In this document: piece by piece, positions 47,548 through 60,412 of the stretch
Layout of the letters: the number at the start of each line of letters is the position of its first letter
Position numbering within the stretch: position 1 is the first letter of the stretch
From: Poronia punctata
Lineage: Eukaryota > Ascomycota > Sordariomycetes > Xylariales > Xylariaceae
DNA: 64,000 bases
Direction: 5' to 3'
Assembly: GCA_022579005.1 (NCBI GenBank)
Contig: MU401471.1
Coordinates: 244,641 to 308,640, forward strand
Notes under the pieces: model-generated
The model's input: only the letters and a program-made list of their open reading frames with translations
The model's database searches: none
Told to the model about the DNA's origin: nothing
Position numbers and translations under genes: made by a program

Positions 47548-49475
47548 TCAGTTGCTATCGCTATCTTGCGTGGAACTGTTCCAATCGGTAGTCGCCACTC
47601 TTACCGTATTACCCTTATCTGAATCCTGAATGGTCGTCTCGGATACTGAACCACTGCCTCCCTTCTCCACGACATCATCATCAGGCAACCCAAGGCCACC
47701 ATCCCTAAGAAATAGGGATCCGATAAAGCATGTGCCTATGATGGGCACTTGCAAGAGGAAGACTGACCGGCTAGCTGCCATATACGCATCGAGGACGCCA
47801 TCAAAATTTGGGCCTCGCTCGTCAGGCAACGCGTATGTGCTGTTAGCAAGGTTCTTGTAGCTCTGCGGCAAGTTGTTCTTCAGCACCAGTTGCAATACGG
47901 CAGCCGAGGTGGCAAGACCAACAGCGCCCCCGGCGCAGCGAAAGAAGTTTCGGTTTGATATGATGACGGCCCGTCGTGATTTCTGTACATACGACTGGAG
48001 AGCGATGAGCGAAGGCTGAAAGGTGGCGCCGACGCCAGCGCCTACAATCATGAGTTGGCCGGCGATCATGCCTGTCGATGTATTACGGTCGTATAACAGC
48101 AGGAGTCCGGCACCTCTAATAGCACGACGTCAGTATCCTACCGAGACCCATACCACTGGGGCGATGCAGTAACTTACAAGGTCCACAAGCCGAACCCGGT
48201 GCATAACACTTCCTTCCATCGGCCAAAGTGCGAAATAGAAAGGCCGGCGAAGATGGAGATTACCGCCTGTGTTCCAACCATTGCGGCGATGACGCCTGCG
48301 CTCCGAACCGCGGTGAATTGTCGCGCATTTTGGAGATATAGTGGAAGATAGTACAGATAAGCCTGATAAACAGCACCGATGAAGAAGGTCTGGGCGAGGA
48401 GAAGCGACACATTCGGATTCTGAAAGATTTGCACTGGCTTCATCAGCCTTGTGACAGTCGGGTTCCTCACGGGGGTTTCATGCTCTTACAGGGCATCATG
48501 GGTAGCTTTGCCACCCTCCATTCCCACAGGATGAACAGGAGTAGTGAGCATGAGCCTATGGCAAGCATGCTGATGACCAGGGGAGATCGCCATGGGAAAT
48601 ACGCACCGCCACCGCTGACTGGAATCAGGATAAAGATGACACCTATGGAGGATAATAGGACGCCACCATAGTCGACCTTTTTGATGCTCGCCCGGAACGG
48701 CAATGGAGGAGTAGTCGAAGGGAGTAACCAGGCTGATATGACGCCTACCAGGGCTGCCAATGGCGCAAGACCCCAGAAGAAAGCTCTCCATGTGCTTTGA
48801 GCGATAGCGGACGCAGCAATAAAGGGGCCTATGACGTTGCCGAGGCCAATGCAAGACCCTATGATACTCTGGTATTTGCCCCTTTGTTCTAGCGTCACCA
48901 CGTCAGACACAATTATCATTGCCAGATTGCTCAGCCCGCCACCACCAATACCGGCTACACCGCGGAAGACATAAAACATGGTCGCATTTTGAGAGAGCCC
49001 GCACAAGAGTGTCGCCAGACATAGGCATGTGCCGGCGGCCAGCCACACCGCTTTCCGGCCAAATATATCGGATAGTCGGCCGTATAACATCTGGAACGTC
49101 GTGTTGGCGATGAGGGACGACTATGGATATTCAAGTCAGTAACGTAGTTTGGCAAGCCGGTCCGAAGTTTATGAAAAGCCTTGGTGACGTCCTAACCGAA
49201 GGGGGCGTGTCATCGGTTCGCCCAGCCAAGAACGACCAGGGTGGGAAAGAGGAAGGTTAGGAGGAATCACTTGCCGTCCCTGCCCATGAGATTGTACTTT
49301 CGGCATGGAGTTCCTTTGCGATGGTAGGCAATGTCACTCCAATACCGTTCTGGTCGGTGAACGAGACAAGCTGGGCCAGGGCCAAAACTCCGAAGACGAT
49401 CATCAGCCGCCCTTTCGGCAGGACGTTAATTTGGTTATGCAACGACCTCTCAGCCTGCAATTGACGAGCTGCCAT
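47548..49475 (-). CDS. MFS multidrug/toxin exporter, DHA2 (14-TM) type
   Basis: Exons 49475-49275, 49120-48490, 48433-48178 and 48115-47548 encode 551 residues. Intron 1 has a GC donor (GCAAGT) instead of GT. With it the reading is ISWAGT joined to SSLIANTTFQMLYGRLSDIF, the conserved region through MFS motif A (LYGRLSDIFGRK). The second splice gives MMPLQIFQNPNVSLLLAQ. Motif C-like GSCIGLGNVIGPFIAASAIA is in the fifth helix. About 14 hydrophobic segments and the short polar C-terminus fit DHA2 drug:H+ antiporters of the plasma membrane, a group that often exports fungal secondary metabolites. The substrate cannot be read from sequence. It is convergent with the Zn2Cys6 gene, about 400 bp away. 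Confidence 0.92.
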
Positions 49476-51254
49476 AGTGACTATTGTCTTTGCACATAGA
49501 TTTGCCCTGTATCGTGTCGCGTTTGTTTTCCAAGGCGTCTATTGTTCTTTCGTGGAGGGGTCAGTGAAACCGAGGGGCAATATCTAACGGGCAGACATGC
49601 GTGGTTTCGGTACCCCTTCGGCTCTTTTACTGCTCCCGTCTACCACCGTACGGAAAGAAAGCTTTGCAAAGATCCGAGTCAGGGGATACCAAGACTCTGT
49701 ACATAGATACCTACCTTGTTGTATGGGAGGGCGAGATGCAGGGTCATCATATCAGCGGACGGCGTCGATGTTGCGTATACGAGCACTCCCATCATTCGGC
49801 TTGGAGCTAATTGGTTAATTACTCGCATTAGCTCCCGAAAGGAAGCAAAGAGCAGAAATATAAATAGACCCCTTCGCCTCTTACCAAGACCATTCCCTTT
49901 TCTTTTCTAAACCTGGGCGGACAGGACATGCTCTCTTGTCCCAGTGACGCCAATGGGTGTGAGTTATAATGATAATCGGCGATAGCACATATCCCAGACT
50001 TCCGATCCCCGTATGGATGTAAAGTATGTACTGCACTGCATCTAGAATCCGTATTTCAAGGTCATTGATCTCTATGGTGATGACCTTGACCTAGATAGTT
50101 TGACGGGTCAAGGTGAAAAACCGGAAGACAACAGGGGATACGAAAACCTTATTACATCACCCGTGACCATTAAAGGACGCAGCCGCAAGGATAAAATGTA
50201 TGCACTCGTGGAGTTTAACTTGTATTCAAGTAGACGAACAGACTCGGACTCGAAGTCTAAAGGAAACTCACCCGCAGGTTCCCAGAACTAGAGAGATCTG
50301 TTTAAAATGGAGAGAGGAGCTGATCATATATATTTTCCGGATTCGATACGAGGACTCGGCCTAGTTAACAGGTAATATTCAATGTATTATTTACACCTAC
50401 GATAGGTATCCACACGTACAGTACTTTTTGCTCAACATGAAACAAGTTGCATAGAATCATTACGTTTTAATACTTACATCAAGACGACGTGATGGAACGA
50501 TATTGAGGGGTTTGACCAACACCATTTGTTTGTGTATGAATATAACTAAGACATACCTTATGTAGGTATATATATCTCATTTCATTATCAAAAACATGGG
50601 AACTCACCATCGTCTCTACCACATGAATTCGGCTCTAACCTACCCTACAATGGCGTTGCCGTACCGAAGAGGAAGCGACGGGACGCGGCTATACTAACCC
50701 AACTTAAAACAAGGGAAGTAAAGCTCGAGGATAAGGTCTATAGGTACCTACGTGTATAGGACATTTTCGCTTCTAGGCAAAAAGTTTGGTGGAAATCTAG
50801 GTATCTTGGATGCTATACAGGAGTTTCATAGCTGTAGATGTGAAGAGTTGGGACGATAAAGGGGCATCCTATCTTATATAGTAAAGTTTTACTTGTGCGA
50901 GTAGGTAGTGAATAGATGCAATACCTATAGGAAAACCCGGCAAAAAGAGTGCACTCGTCCCTGTTAGAATCGGACTTGTACTCTATCGACGCCTGCCCAT
51001 TCCAAGAGACAACGCGGGGTTGATAACACTGCTTTGATACCTACCTGTACATACGATACCTACTACGACAGCTTATTTTCTCTCGATCAACGCTTTCGAA
51101 TTTAAAGAACCAATATATACTAATGAATAGGTCATGTTCTCCGATATACAAGTACGTGCTGCCATTACAAGTGTGCCCGCCTGCCCGCCTTTCTTAAATA
51201 AAAGTAACCTGTAGTGATTGCACCTAGACTACTGTTAGTAGGGATCCTACCTTC
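49476..51254. other. Intergenic region at the edge of the A+T-rich island
   Basis: It contains the exporter promoter at its left end. Composition is still balanced and drops steadily toward 51.3 kb. No gene or RNA was recognised. TACCTA/TAGGTA words continue up to about 51.1 kb. Confidence 0.55.
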
Positions 51255-51282
51255 TATCTCTTTAATGAAAACGCCTTTACAT
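51255..51282. repeat. Outer inverted repeat, left arm
   Basis: This 28-base segment (starts TATCTCTTTAAT, ends CGCCTTTACAT) matches the reverse complement of 62199-62226 with 27 of 28 identities. Weaker similarity continues about 20 bases inward. Confidence 0.85.
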
Positions 51283-51501
51283 AGGTCCAAAAATACATCA
51301 AGGTCTATCTACAGACCCTTGCAATTAGGTCGTGACATCACAAATACTTTGCTATATTAATAAGTATAAATAACTTTGCTCCCCTTACCTAACCTACAAG
51401 TTAAATTTTGATAATATATTTAATTTTATTATATAACTTAGATATACTCTAGTACTTTTATTACAAAGCAAAATAGGTAGTAGACTATATACTATAAGGG
51501 C

Positions 51502-51529
51502 GTGTTCGGTTTATTACTTATTACTTATT
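51502..51529. repeat. Inner inverted repeat, left arm
   Basis: GTGTTCGGTTTATTACTTAT and the next 8 bases match the reverse complement of 62112-62140 with a few mismatches and one indel. A GTGTTTAGTAAACTACTTAT copy in the same orientation lies at 51561-51580. Confidence 0.65.
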
Positions 51530-52730
51530 AAAGTAAAGAAAAGCAATAATTATAAGAATTGTGTTTAGTAAACTACTTATAATAAATATTTACTTTTAGC
51601 ACACTAAAATTTGTTTACCTTTGCTTATATTGTATAGCTAATTAAATATGTTTATTTTGCTAAAAAACTTAGTATTTTTGTTAATAGCTTTTTATTTAAT
51701 TATTTTGCTTATATAACGTATTTTTACTTAGCTAAAGCTTTTAGCGTAGTAAAAAAAGTAAATATAAGCTTAGCTAAAAGTATTACTTTTAACTTAGCAA
51801 ATTTATTAAAGTTATTTTGTTATTAGTATTAAAAGTATTTAAAATAGTTATAATTTTTTAAAATTAGCAGCTTTTATAAAAAGTACGCCGGCAGCTTGTT
51901 ATTTATATAATTACTACTATAATAAGCAATAATATAAAGTATTTAAAGTATAAAATTTATATTAATAATTAGTTTATAAAGCAATATTTACGCTAGCTTT
52001 TTAACGTAAGTAATAAGTAATTTTAAAAAGTATTTTAAATATAAAAAACAACATATAAAGCTTTAAAAAAGTAGTTATTAGCTAATATAAACATTTAGCA
52101 AAAGCTAAAACTTATAGTTAATAAAAAATTAGTTTTTTTTTTTTTTTTAGCTGCTTAAAGTATTATTATTTATATTGTTGCTAAATAACTTAGCTATAGT
52201 AATTATATTATTTACGCTATATTTTATAAAGTTTTTAAAGCGTTAATAATATTAGCAAAGGTTATAATTATAATACTAATAACTATTAAAATAAATTTTA
52301 AAATAGTAATAAATTTAAAGTTTTACTTTTATTTTAAAAACGTTATTAGTACTATTAATAGCTTATATTTTAATATTAAAATTAAAAGCAATAAAAAAAC
52401 TTATAAAACTTACAAAAACTATAAAAGCTATATTTTAACTAACGCTTTAGCTATATATAACTTAAAAAAATAATTTATATATATATTAGCTAGTTAAAAA
52501 AAGTTTGCAAATAATTTAAAAGTTTTTAGTAAAGTAATTAACTATAGTAAGTTAAAAATACTACTAAAAGCTTTTTTATTAAGTAATGCTAGCTTTAAAA
52601 TTAAAAAACGTATATTAATACTATATAAAAGTGTTTAATACTATTTTTAAAAATTAGCTAAAAATAGGTTAAAGCTTATAATAAAAAAAAAATTATATAA
52701 CTTATGCTATAGCTAACTTTAAATTACTAT

Positions 52731-52976
52731 TGTTATAATTAGGTTATAAAAAAAGCAAGGCTTTTAAAAGTAACTTAATCTATTGTTAAAAATTTAAAAG
52801 TAAAAAAAAAAAAAGAAAAAGCCTTTAAAATCTTGTTTAGTATATAAACTTAATATATGCTTACTATAGTAGGTCTATACCTATTTATAGGTACAGGTTT
52901 TAATACGTACTATTTAAAAAAAGTAATAGCTATAAGCTACCTAATTAGCTATATTGCTATTAACTAATTTATAACT
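52731..52976. repeat. Left direct repeat (LTR-like), heavily mutated copy
   Basis: It begins TGTTATAATTAGG and ends near TTATAACT. Relative to the right copy it carries many C-to-T and G-to-A changes, while AGCTAT..AGCTACCTAATTAGCT is unchanged. Confidence 0.85.
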
Positions 52977-55900
52977 ACTTTTTTTTAAAAAAAAAAAATA
53001 ACTTGTTTTAAGGTATAATTTAGCTTTAAACTAGTGTTTTTTAAGTTTTTAATTTTAATTAGTTGCTTTTTAGCTAAAAAAAGATTACTTTAAATATTTA
53101 CTAATACTATAATAGTCTAAGCCCTTATACTATTACGCTATAGTACTAGTTTTTTTATAACTAATTATACTTGTTATATTATATAAAGCAGCTTTTTTAT
53201 TAAGTGTTTTATTTTATATATTTTATTTATACGTTTTTTTAGTTTTTTATATAGCTAGCGTAGCTTTATTGTTATTAGTATATAGCAAGTTAAATTTATT
53301 ATAAGCAGCAGCTTTAAGCTACTTATATAAACATATTAAAAGGTTTGCTGCTTTAAAGTATTGCTTATAAAAACTTTATAATAACTTTGTGCTATTTTTA
53401 AAATTTTTTGCAAAATATTATTTATTATTTATATTTTAACTTTTTTAGTTTATTTTATATTATAGTTTTTTATAGTAAAGTTATAACGTTTATATTTTTT
53501 TAATAATAAATTTTTTATCTTTTATTAAAGTAATTATTTTTTTTTTAAAGTTTTTTACCTTTTACTTTAGTAGCAAGTTATTTAAGTATTTTTATAGTTA
53601 GTTAGTATAATACTTATTTATTGCTTACTATATAAGCAATATTTTAAAAGTATATATGTTTTTATTTTATAATAATATTTAAAACTTTTATTATATTATT
53701 AAGTAGTTTAGCTTATTAAATAGTTAGTTTATTTACTATACTTATTTTTTTTTAGTATAAATATAAAGTTTTTTATATTAAAATCTAGTTTTTTTTAGCT
53801 TTAGTTTGCTTAATATATTATTTAGTTTTATATATAATATAAGTTATTTTAAGCTATGCTAATATAGTTTATAATAGTTTAAATTTAGTTTTTTACTTTA
53901 ATATGCAGCTTTTATTTATACTATATTAAGCTATTAAGCTTATTATTAAGCGTATAGTTTTTTTAGTTAAAATATATAAGTATAAAAAACCTTATTTTTA
54001 CTTTATAAAGTAATATTTTAGTTAACTTATATAAAATTGCTGCTTATATATAATTTATAGCAAAAATACATTTTAACTAATTATTTTAATAATAGCTAAT
54101 ATATAGCTATAATTATTAGTTTAAGTACTTATTTATTATTTTAGCTTATTTTACTATTTTATAATAGCTTGCTAAAGCTAATATTTAAGTAATGCTAAAG
54201 ATTTTTGCTAGTTTATTAGTAAATATAAAAATAAACTAAAGCTTTTAATTTAATATAATTATAACTAATAAGCTAAAAACTTTAAAAAAGCTTTTATAGT
54301 ATAGCTAAGCTACTTTTTATACTATTACCTTTATAGTATAAAGTATTATTTATACTTTTTTACTTAATTTATTTACTATTACTATTATATTATTATAACT
54401 ATATTTATTTTTAAATATTTATTTAAAGTTTATTACTATATATTTTTAAACTTAGTTTAATATTAGCAATAGCGTTAGTTTGCTAAGCGTTTTATTTTTT
54501 AAAACTTTAGTTAAGCAGTATTGTAAGCAATTTGCTATATAGTAATTATAGTTATTATTTAAATAAAGCTACTAGTACTTTTTTATAACTAGCTAGCATA
54601 TTTTTTATTTACTTAAGTATACTATTAATATTTTTTTATAAGCTTTTTTTATTAACTTTATTTATAAAAAAAAGGTATTTAGTACTACTAATTTTTTTTG
54701 TACATAGTTAAGCTATTTTTTAGTTTTTAAAAGTTAAAAGCATTTTTATTTTTAAGCTTTATTTTATTTTTAGCTTTTTAGTAATATATTTATATGCTTA
54801 AGTTTTTTTAGTTTTTATATAAGATTTTATTTATAAGTTAAAGTTTTTTTAAAACCTTTACCTTTTTTTATAGTTTAAAAAATAAAATTTTTATTATATT
54901 ATTTATTTAAGTAAAAGTAAATTTTATAGTAACTAGTTTAAAAAATATAGCGTATTTATAAAGTTTTTTTTTTACTTTTTAAAAAATAACGTTTTTTTAT
55001 TTTTAAAATAATATATTAACTACTACGTTTTTGTTTTTTAGTTAATATATAATAATAAAGTTATATTTTGCTAATAGCGTTAACTACTTTGCTTGCTATA
55101 AGTTAAAGTATTATTTAGTGCTAAAGTATTTTAGCGCTTTATAGTTTATTATTACTAAAAATAGCTTATTATATTAGTATTTAATTAGCTTTGCTTTTTA
55201 TTTTTTTAAAGCTAGCACTATAGCTAGCATTTTTTTATTATAAATTTTATAGTTAAGCTTTACGCTGCTTATAGTTTTTTAAAAAAAAGCTATTAAATGC
55301 TATTTTTTATTTAAGTATAATTATAAAAAAGCTTTTGCTACTACTTTATTTAATATATTTAATTTTACTTTTATTAGTAGGTTATAATTATAGTGCTTTA
55401 GTAAAAAAGCTATTATTAGTATTTTTTTTAATTTTTAAAAGGCTTTTTTACATTTTTTCTTTTAAAAAAAAAGCGCGTTATAATATATAAAAGCTATAAG
55501 CAGCTTTGCTTTTTAGCTATAGTTATATACAAACTTTTTATAAAAGTTACAAAATTTTAAAAAAAACTATACTTTTTTTACTATTATAAATGTTGCCTAG
55601 TTTTTTATAACTTTTATTTTGTTTAAGTTAATACTTATATTATTTAAACTTACTATATACTTTAAAAATTTAGTTTTTATAATATAAAATTTTAATTTTT
55701 TAAGGTTAGCTTATAAACTAGCTTTTTTTAATTAAAGCAATACTTTTTTAATATATTTTTAATACTTTTTTAATAAAGTTAAGTATATTAAAATGTTATT
55801 TATATAAGTACAATAAAAGTAATTTAAATAATTAAATAAAGTATTATTTATATACTTTTAAAATATTAAAAAACTATTAGTAAGTTTAAATAATAATACT

Positions 55901-58900
55901 TTATAGCAGTATGCTTTATATTATGTTTAAAAAGTTATAAGGTTTTTTATTTTTTTTGCTATTTTAATTTTATAAAATGCTTATTATATATTTATTTTAG
56001 TAAAAATCTTTACTTTTAATATTTATACTAAGGTTTTTTTAATTAGTAGTAGTAAGTATTAGTTTTTTTTTATTAAGTTGTTTAATTTTTAGTAGTTTAT
56101 ATAAAATTGCAGTTTTTTATAAAGTTTAATTATAAAAAGTACTAGCAAGGCTTATAAAGCGTTATTTAGCTTTATAAAACTTTTTTATAAGTTATTAACT
56201 AAATACTTATATATTGCTTTTAATTTATTTAAAAACATTTTATAAAAAAGGCTATATTTTAAGTTATTAAAAAATTTGCTTTTAAAAAACTTTATTTAAT
56301 AGTTTACTTTTAGCTAGTATAAAAGCAAAGTGTTTAAGTTTACTTTGCTAAAAGTATATAGTAAACTATAATATTTTGAAAATATAACTTTAAAAGCTTG
56401 TTTTTTTAACTTTTTATTTTTTTTGTTAAAAAACGCTTTAATTTTTTATTTATTAATAATTAAATTAAGCTTTTTTATACTTATAATTTTAACTTAGTTT
56501 TTTAAATAATTTATTTTAACTATTTATTAAAATAAAAAAGCTATTAAAAAACAAAGTTTTATAGTTAGCTTGTTTTTATACTAAGCTATACTATTTTTTT
56601 TTATTTAATATAGTTTTTATACGTTTAATAGCTATTTTTTAAATATACTAGTTTTATAAAGAAGTTTAGGCTAAAGTATGTTTTTGTTTTTTAAAAAAAG
56701 TACTTTTTTTATTTTTTAAATCTTAGCTTGCATTAAATCTAAATAAAAAAAACAAAGCATATGCTTTTTATTTACATATACGCTTTTTCTTGGCTTTAAA
56801 CTTATTTTTTTAATATTATTAAACGCGTTTTTTTATTTAATAAGCATTTAGCTTTTTTTAATAAAGTTTTTAAAAATTTTAGTTAATAACTTTTATAGTT
56901 AAAAAGTACGCTATACTTTATAAACTATAACTTTTTTAATATTATATTATATTATATGTTTAGTATTATAAGCAATACTTTTTAAAACGTATAATTATTT
57001 ATTTAAAACATAGTTATTAAAACTTTATATATTTTCTAACTACTTTTACTATTAAACCTAGTTGCTATATAATAGTTAAAATTTATAATTACTATTAAGC
57101 TTATTATAGCCTTAATTTTCTTTACTAAAAGCACGCTTACTACTATATATACGTTAGCTTTTATATTACTTAAAACGTTATTTGTTTATAAAAAATTTAT
57201 TATTTAATAGCGTACAGCTAAATATAAAAGGTTTTTTTCCTATATATTTATTTATTATACTTATTTTTTTTAAGTTACTATTTAGTAATATTTTTTTTAA
57301 AAAAAAGTTTATTTGTTTTAAAGTTATTTTTTTAAAGTCTGTTTTTTTTTTCTTTTAACAAAAAAAGCTTTAATTTTTACATTATAATTATAAAATATTA
57401 AAATTGCCTAAATATATGCTTATTAATTTAAGTTATCTTTTTTTTTAAAATAGTTATAAAAAGTATATTTTTAGCTTTTATAGTTAAAGCAGCGTTTTTT
57501 AATAATTAAAGTTTTTATTTTCTTTGCTAATAGCTTTGTTTGCTAAATAAAAATCTGTTAGTTTATTTTTTTTATATTATAAAAGCTAGTGTTTTTATTA
57601 TAATTTTTTATATTTACGTTTAACTTTACTATACTTAGTTATACTAAGTAAGTAGCGTTGTTATTAGCTTAAAAGTTGCTACTAATATTAGTTAGCTTTT
57701 ATATAGCCTTTTGCTTATTTTTTTAATAAAAAATATAAACTACTTAAGTATAATATTAAATAAAAGTATTAAAGTTAACTATATTATTAAAATATTAAGC
57801 AATAGTTTTTTATTATAAGCAAGCAGTAAGTTTGTTATAAAACTCTTTTTTTTACTTTATTTATAAAACTTTTTGCTTTTTTGCTAGTTATATAAAGCTA
57901 TTTTTAAAAGTTTAATAGTTAGCAAAACTTTTTATTTTTAGTTTTTAATATTTAGCTTTAATATTTTGCTTTTAGTTAACATTTTTATACTTGCTTTTTA
58001 AATATTTTAAAAGTTTTTTTAATATATTAATTATATTTAAATAATTGTTTTATAAGTAAAGCTAAAGGTTTTTAGCTATAATTTTGCTTAAATAAGCTTT
58101 AACGTTAGCTATTTTAGCATAATTATTTATAAACTAGTTTTTATTAGCTTTAAAGCAGTTGCGCATATAGTAGTACTATACTTTAAAAGTAACTTTATTT
58201 TTTTTTTATTATTATAAAACATAAATACTTTAATTTTAGCTAACTTTTAAAGCTATATTATAATTATAAAAAATGTATTATTATAAAATATTAACTTATT
58301 ATAAGCTAAAAAGTTAACTACTTATTAGTTAGCGTTAATTACTTAATTTTTAAAGCGCTTAATTTTATTATATGTTTTTATTAACTTAGCTATTATATGT
58401 TTTATAATTATATTTTAATTAAGTATTAGTATAGTTATATTGTTTTTATAGCTATAACTTTTTAATTAAGTTTATAATTGTTGCACTTTTTTTTTAAAAT
58501 AGCGTTTTTTTTTAGTTTAAAGCAAGTTAAGTAGTAAGCTTAGCAAACTAAGTTAATAATAGTTTGCTTATTAAGTATAAAAATATTATATATAAAATTT
58601 ACTTAAATTTAATAAGCAATTAATATTAAAAATTAAATTTTAAGTTTTTAAAACATTGCTATAAAGTATATTTATATTAAGTTATTAAAAGCTTTAATAT
58701 TTATAGTATTATTAAAGTTTAATATAGCTTGTTTACTATTTTTAGTAAATAATATAAATAAAAATCCTAGTTTATTTAATTTTTTAATAAATAATTTAGC
58801 AAAAGCTTATATTAACTTATAAGTTTTTTAATAAAACTTTTTAAATATTTATTTATAATAAGAGAACTTAAAAGCATTTTTTATAAGTTGTTAATTAAAA

Positions 58901-59290
58901 ACGTAAGCTTATTTTTTTAATGTTTTAAAAAGTTCTTTTTTATTAAATTTTTTAAAGTTGTAGCTTAAAGTCTTACTTATAGCTTTAAAAAAAAGCTAAA
59001 AAACTATAGTAAACTTATAGCAAGCTTTTATTTATAAAATTTTATTAGCTTTAAAAATTATTTTATTAAAGTTGCTATTTTAGTATAGCAATTTAGCAAA
59101 TGCTTGCTGCTTTATTATAGTATGCATTTTTATACGTTTTTTATTTTTTTAAACTATAACTAGTTAGTAGCTAAAATGTTAATTTTTAGTAGTTTATTTT
59201 AACGTAGGTAGTACTATTTAGTTTAAATCAATTTAGCAATTAAAGCGTACACTTTTTTAATTGCTTTTTTCTTCTCTTTAACCTTTAAAC

Positions 59291-59537
59291 TGTTATAATT
59301 AGGTCATAAAAAAAGCAAGGCTTCTAAAAGTAACTTAATTTATTATTAAAAATCTAAAAGTAAAGAAAAAAAAAAAAAAAAGCTTTTAAGATCTTGTTTA
59401 GTGTGCAAACCTAATATGTGCTCACTATAGTAAGTCTGCACCTATCTGCAGGTACAGGTCCTAGTACGTACTGTTTAAAGGAGGTAATAGCTATAAGCTA
59501 CCTAATTAGCTATACTGCCATTAACCAATCCGTAACT
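59291..59537. repeat. Right direct repeat (LTR-like), less mutated copy
   Basis: It begins TGTTATAATTAGG and ends CCGTAACT. It retains CCA, CCG, GCA and GG contexts that are lost in the left copy, so it is closer to the ancestral sequence. Confidence 0.85.
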
Positions 59538-59889
59538 ACTATTAAATAAGTGTTTAAGTAGCTAAAAAACACTTTTTATTGCTTTTAAGTAAAAGTATTA
59601 TATAATATTAATACTTTTATTTAGCTTATTTATGCTATATATACTATTTGCAACTTTATATTTAACTATAGCAACTTTATTACTATAAACTTTATAAAGC
59701 TATATAATATAAAGTTATAAATTAATAATAATAATAATGATATAAAAATTAATAATTTTTTAAAGCTTAAAAAAGTTAGCAAGATTTATTTATAAACTAT
59801 AAATATAAAAAAGTTAAAAGCTAATATAATATAAAAGTTATATATATAACTTATTATAAAATAAAAAGGTTAAAAAAGGCACTATTATA

Positions 59890-60085
59890 AGCAATTTTAT
59901 TAATTTTAGCAATTTTAGCTAAAAAAAAACATTAATTTTAGCGTTTTTAGCCTAAAAAACTATTAATTTTAGCAATTCTAGCAAAATAATAGTAATTTTA
60001 GCGTTTTTAGCTAAAAAAAAACATTAATTTTAGCGTTTTTAGCAAAATAATAGCAATTTTAGCAATTTTAGCTAAAAAAAAAAAT
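59890..60085. repeat. A+T-rich minisatellite (ATTTTAGCRWTTTTAGC units)
   Basis: Imperfect tandem units combine ATTTTAGC(A/G)(A/T)TTTTAGC with a following A-run or CAAAATAATAG segment, about six units in all. Confidence 0.8.
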
Positions 60086-60298
60086 GTTTTTAAGATTTTA
60101 ATAAAAAAACGTAAAGTATAAAAGCTAGCTAGAAAACAGCGTTATAACTATTTTCTATATATGTTATATAAATAAAATCTTATTTTTATAGCAAAATGTA
60201 TATAATATTAATAGTATAATTTAAATAAGTGTTTATATTATATTGTAATATAATATTTTTTTTTAAAAAAAATTACCTTGTTACTTTACTAAACACAC

Positions 60299-60412
60299 TA
60301 TTTTTATTACTACTTTTACTACTACTTTTATTATTACTTTTATTACTACTTTTATTACTACTTTTACTACTACTTTTACTACTACTTTTATTACTACTTT
60401 TATTGCTATTTC
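60299..60412. repeat. 12-bp minisatellite (TTATTACTACTT)
   Basis: About nine tandem copies of a 12-mer alternating TTATTACTACTT and TTACTACTACTT. It creates a spurious polyleucine open frame on the plus strand. Confidence 0.9.

Larger units (their letters stand above)
52731..59537. mobile_element. Probable RIP-degraded LTR retrotransposon (direct-repeat pair about 6.8 kb apart)
   Basis: Two direct repeats of about 246 bp (52731-52976 and 59291-59537) share start and end points and differ almost only by transitions. They enclose about 6.3 kb of A+T-saturated sequence with no surviving reading frame. A length of 6.8 kb fits a Ty1/copia or Ty3 element. The pentamer ACTAT lies both immediately before the left copy (52726-52730) and after the right copy (59538-59542), a possible target-site duplication. 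Against this, the repeats start TGTTA but end TAACT rather than CA, and no primer-binding site is recognisable. Orientation and superfamily cannot be told. Confidence 0.65.
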
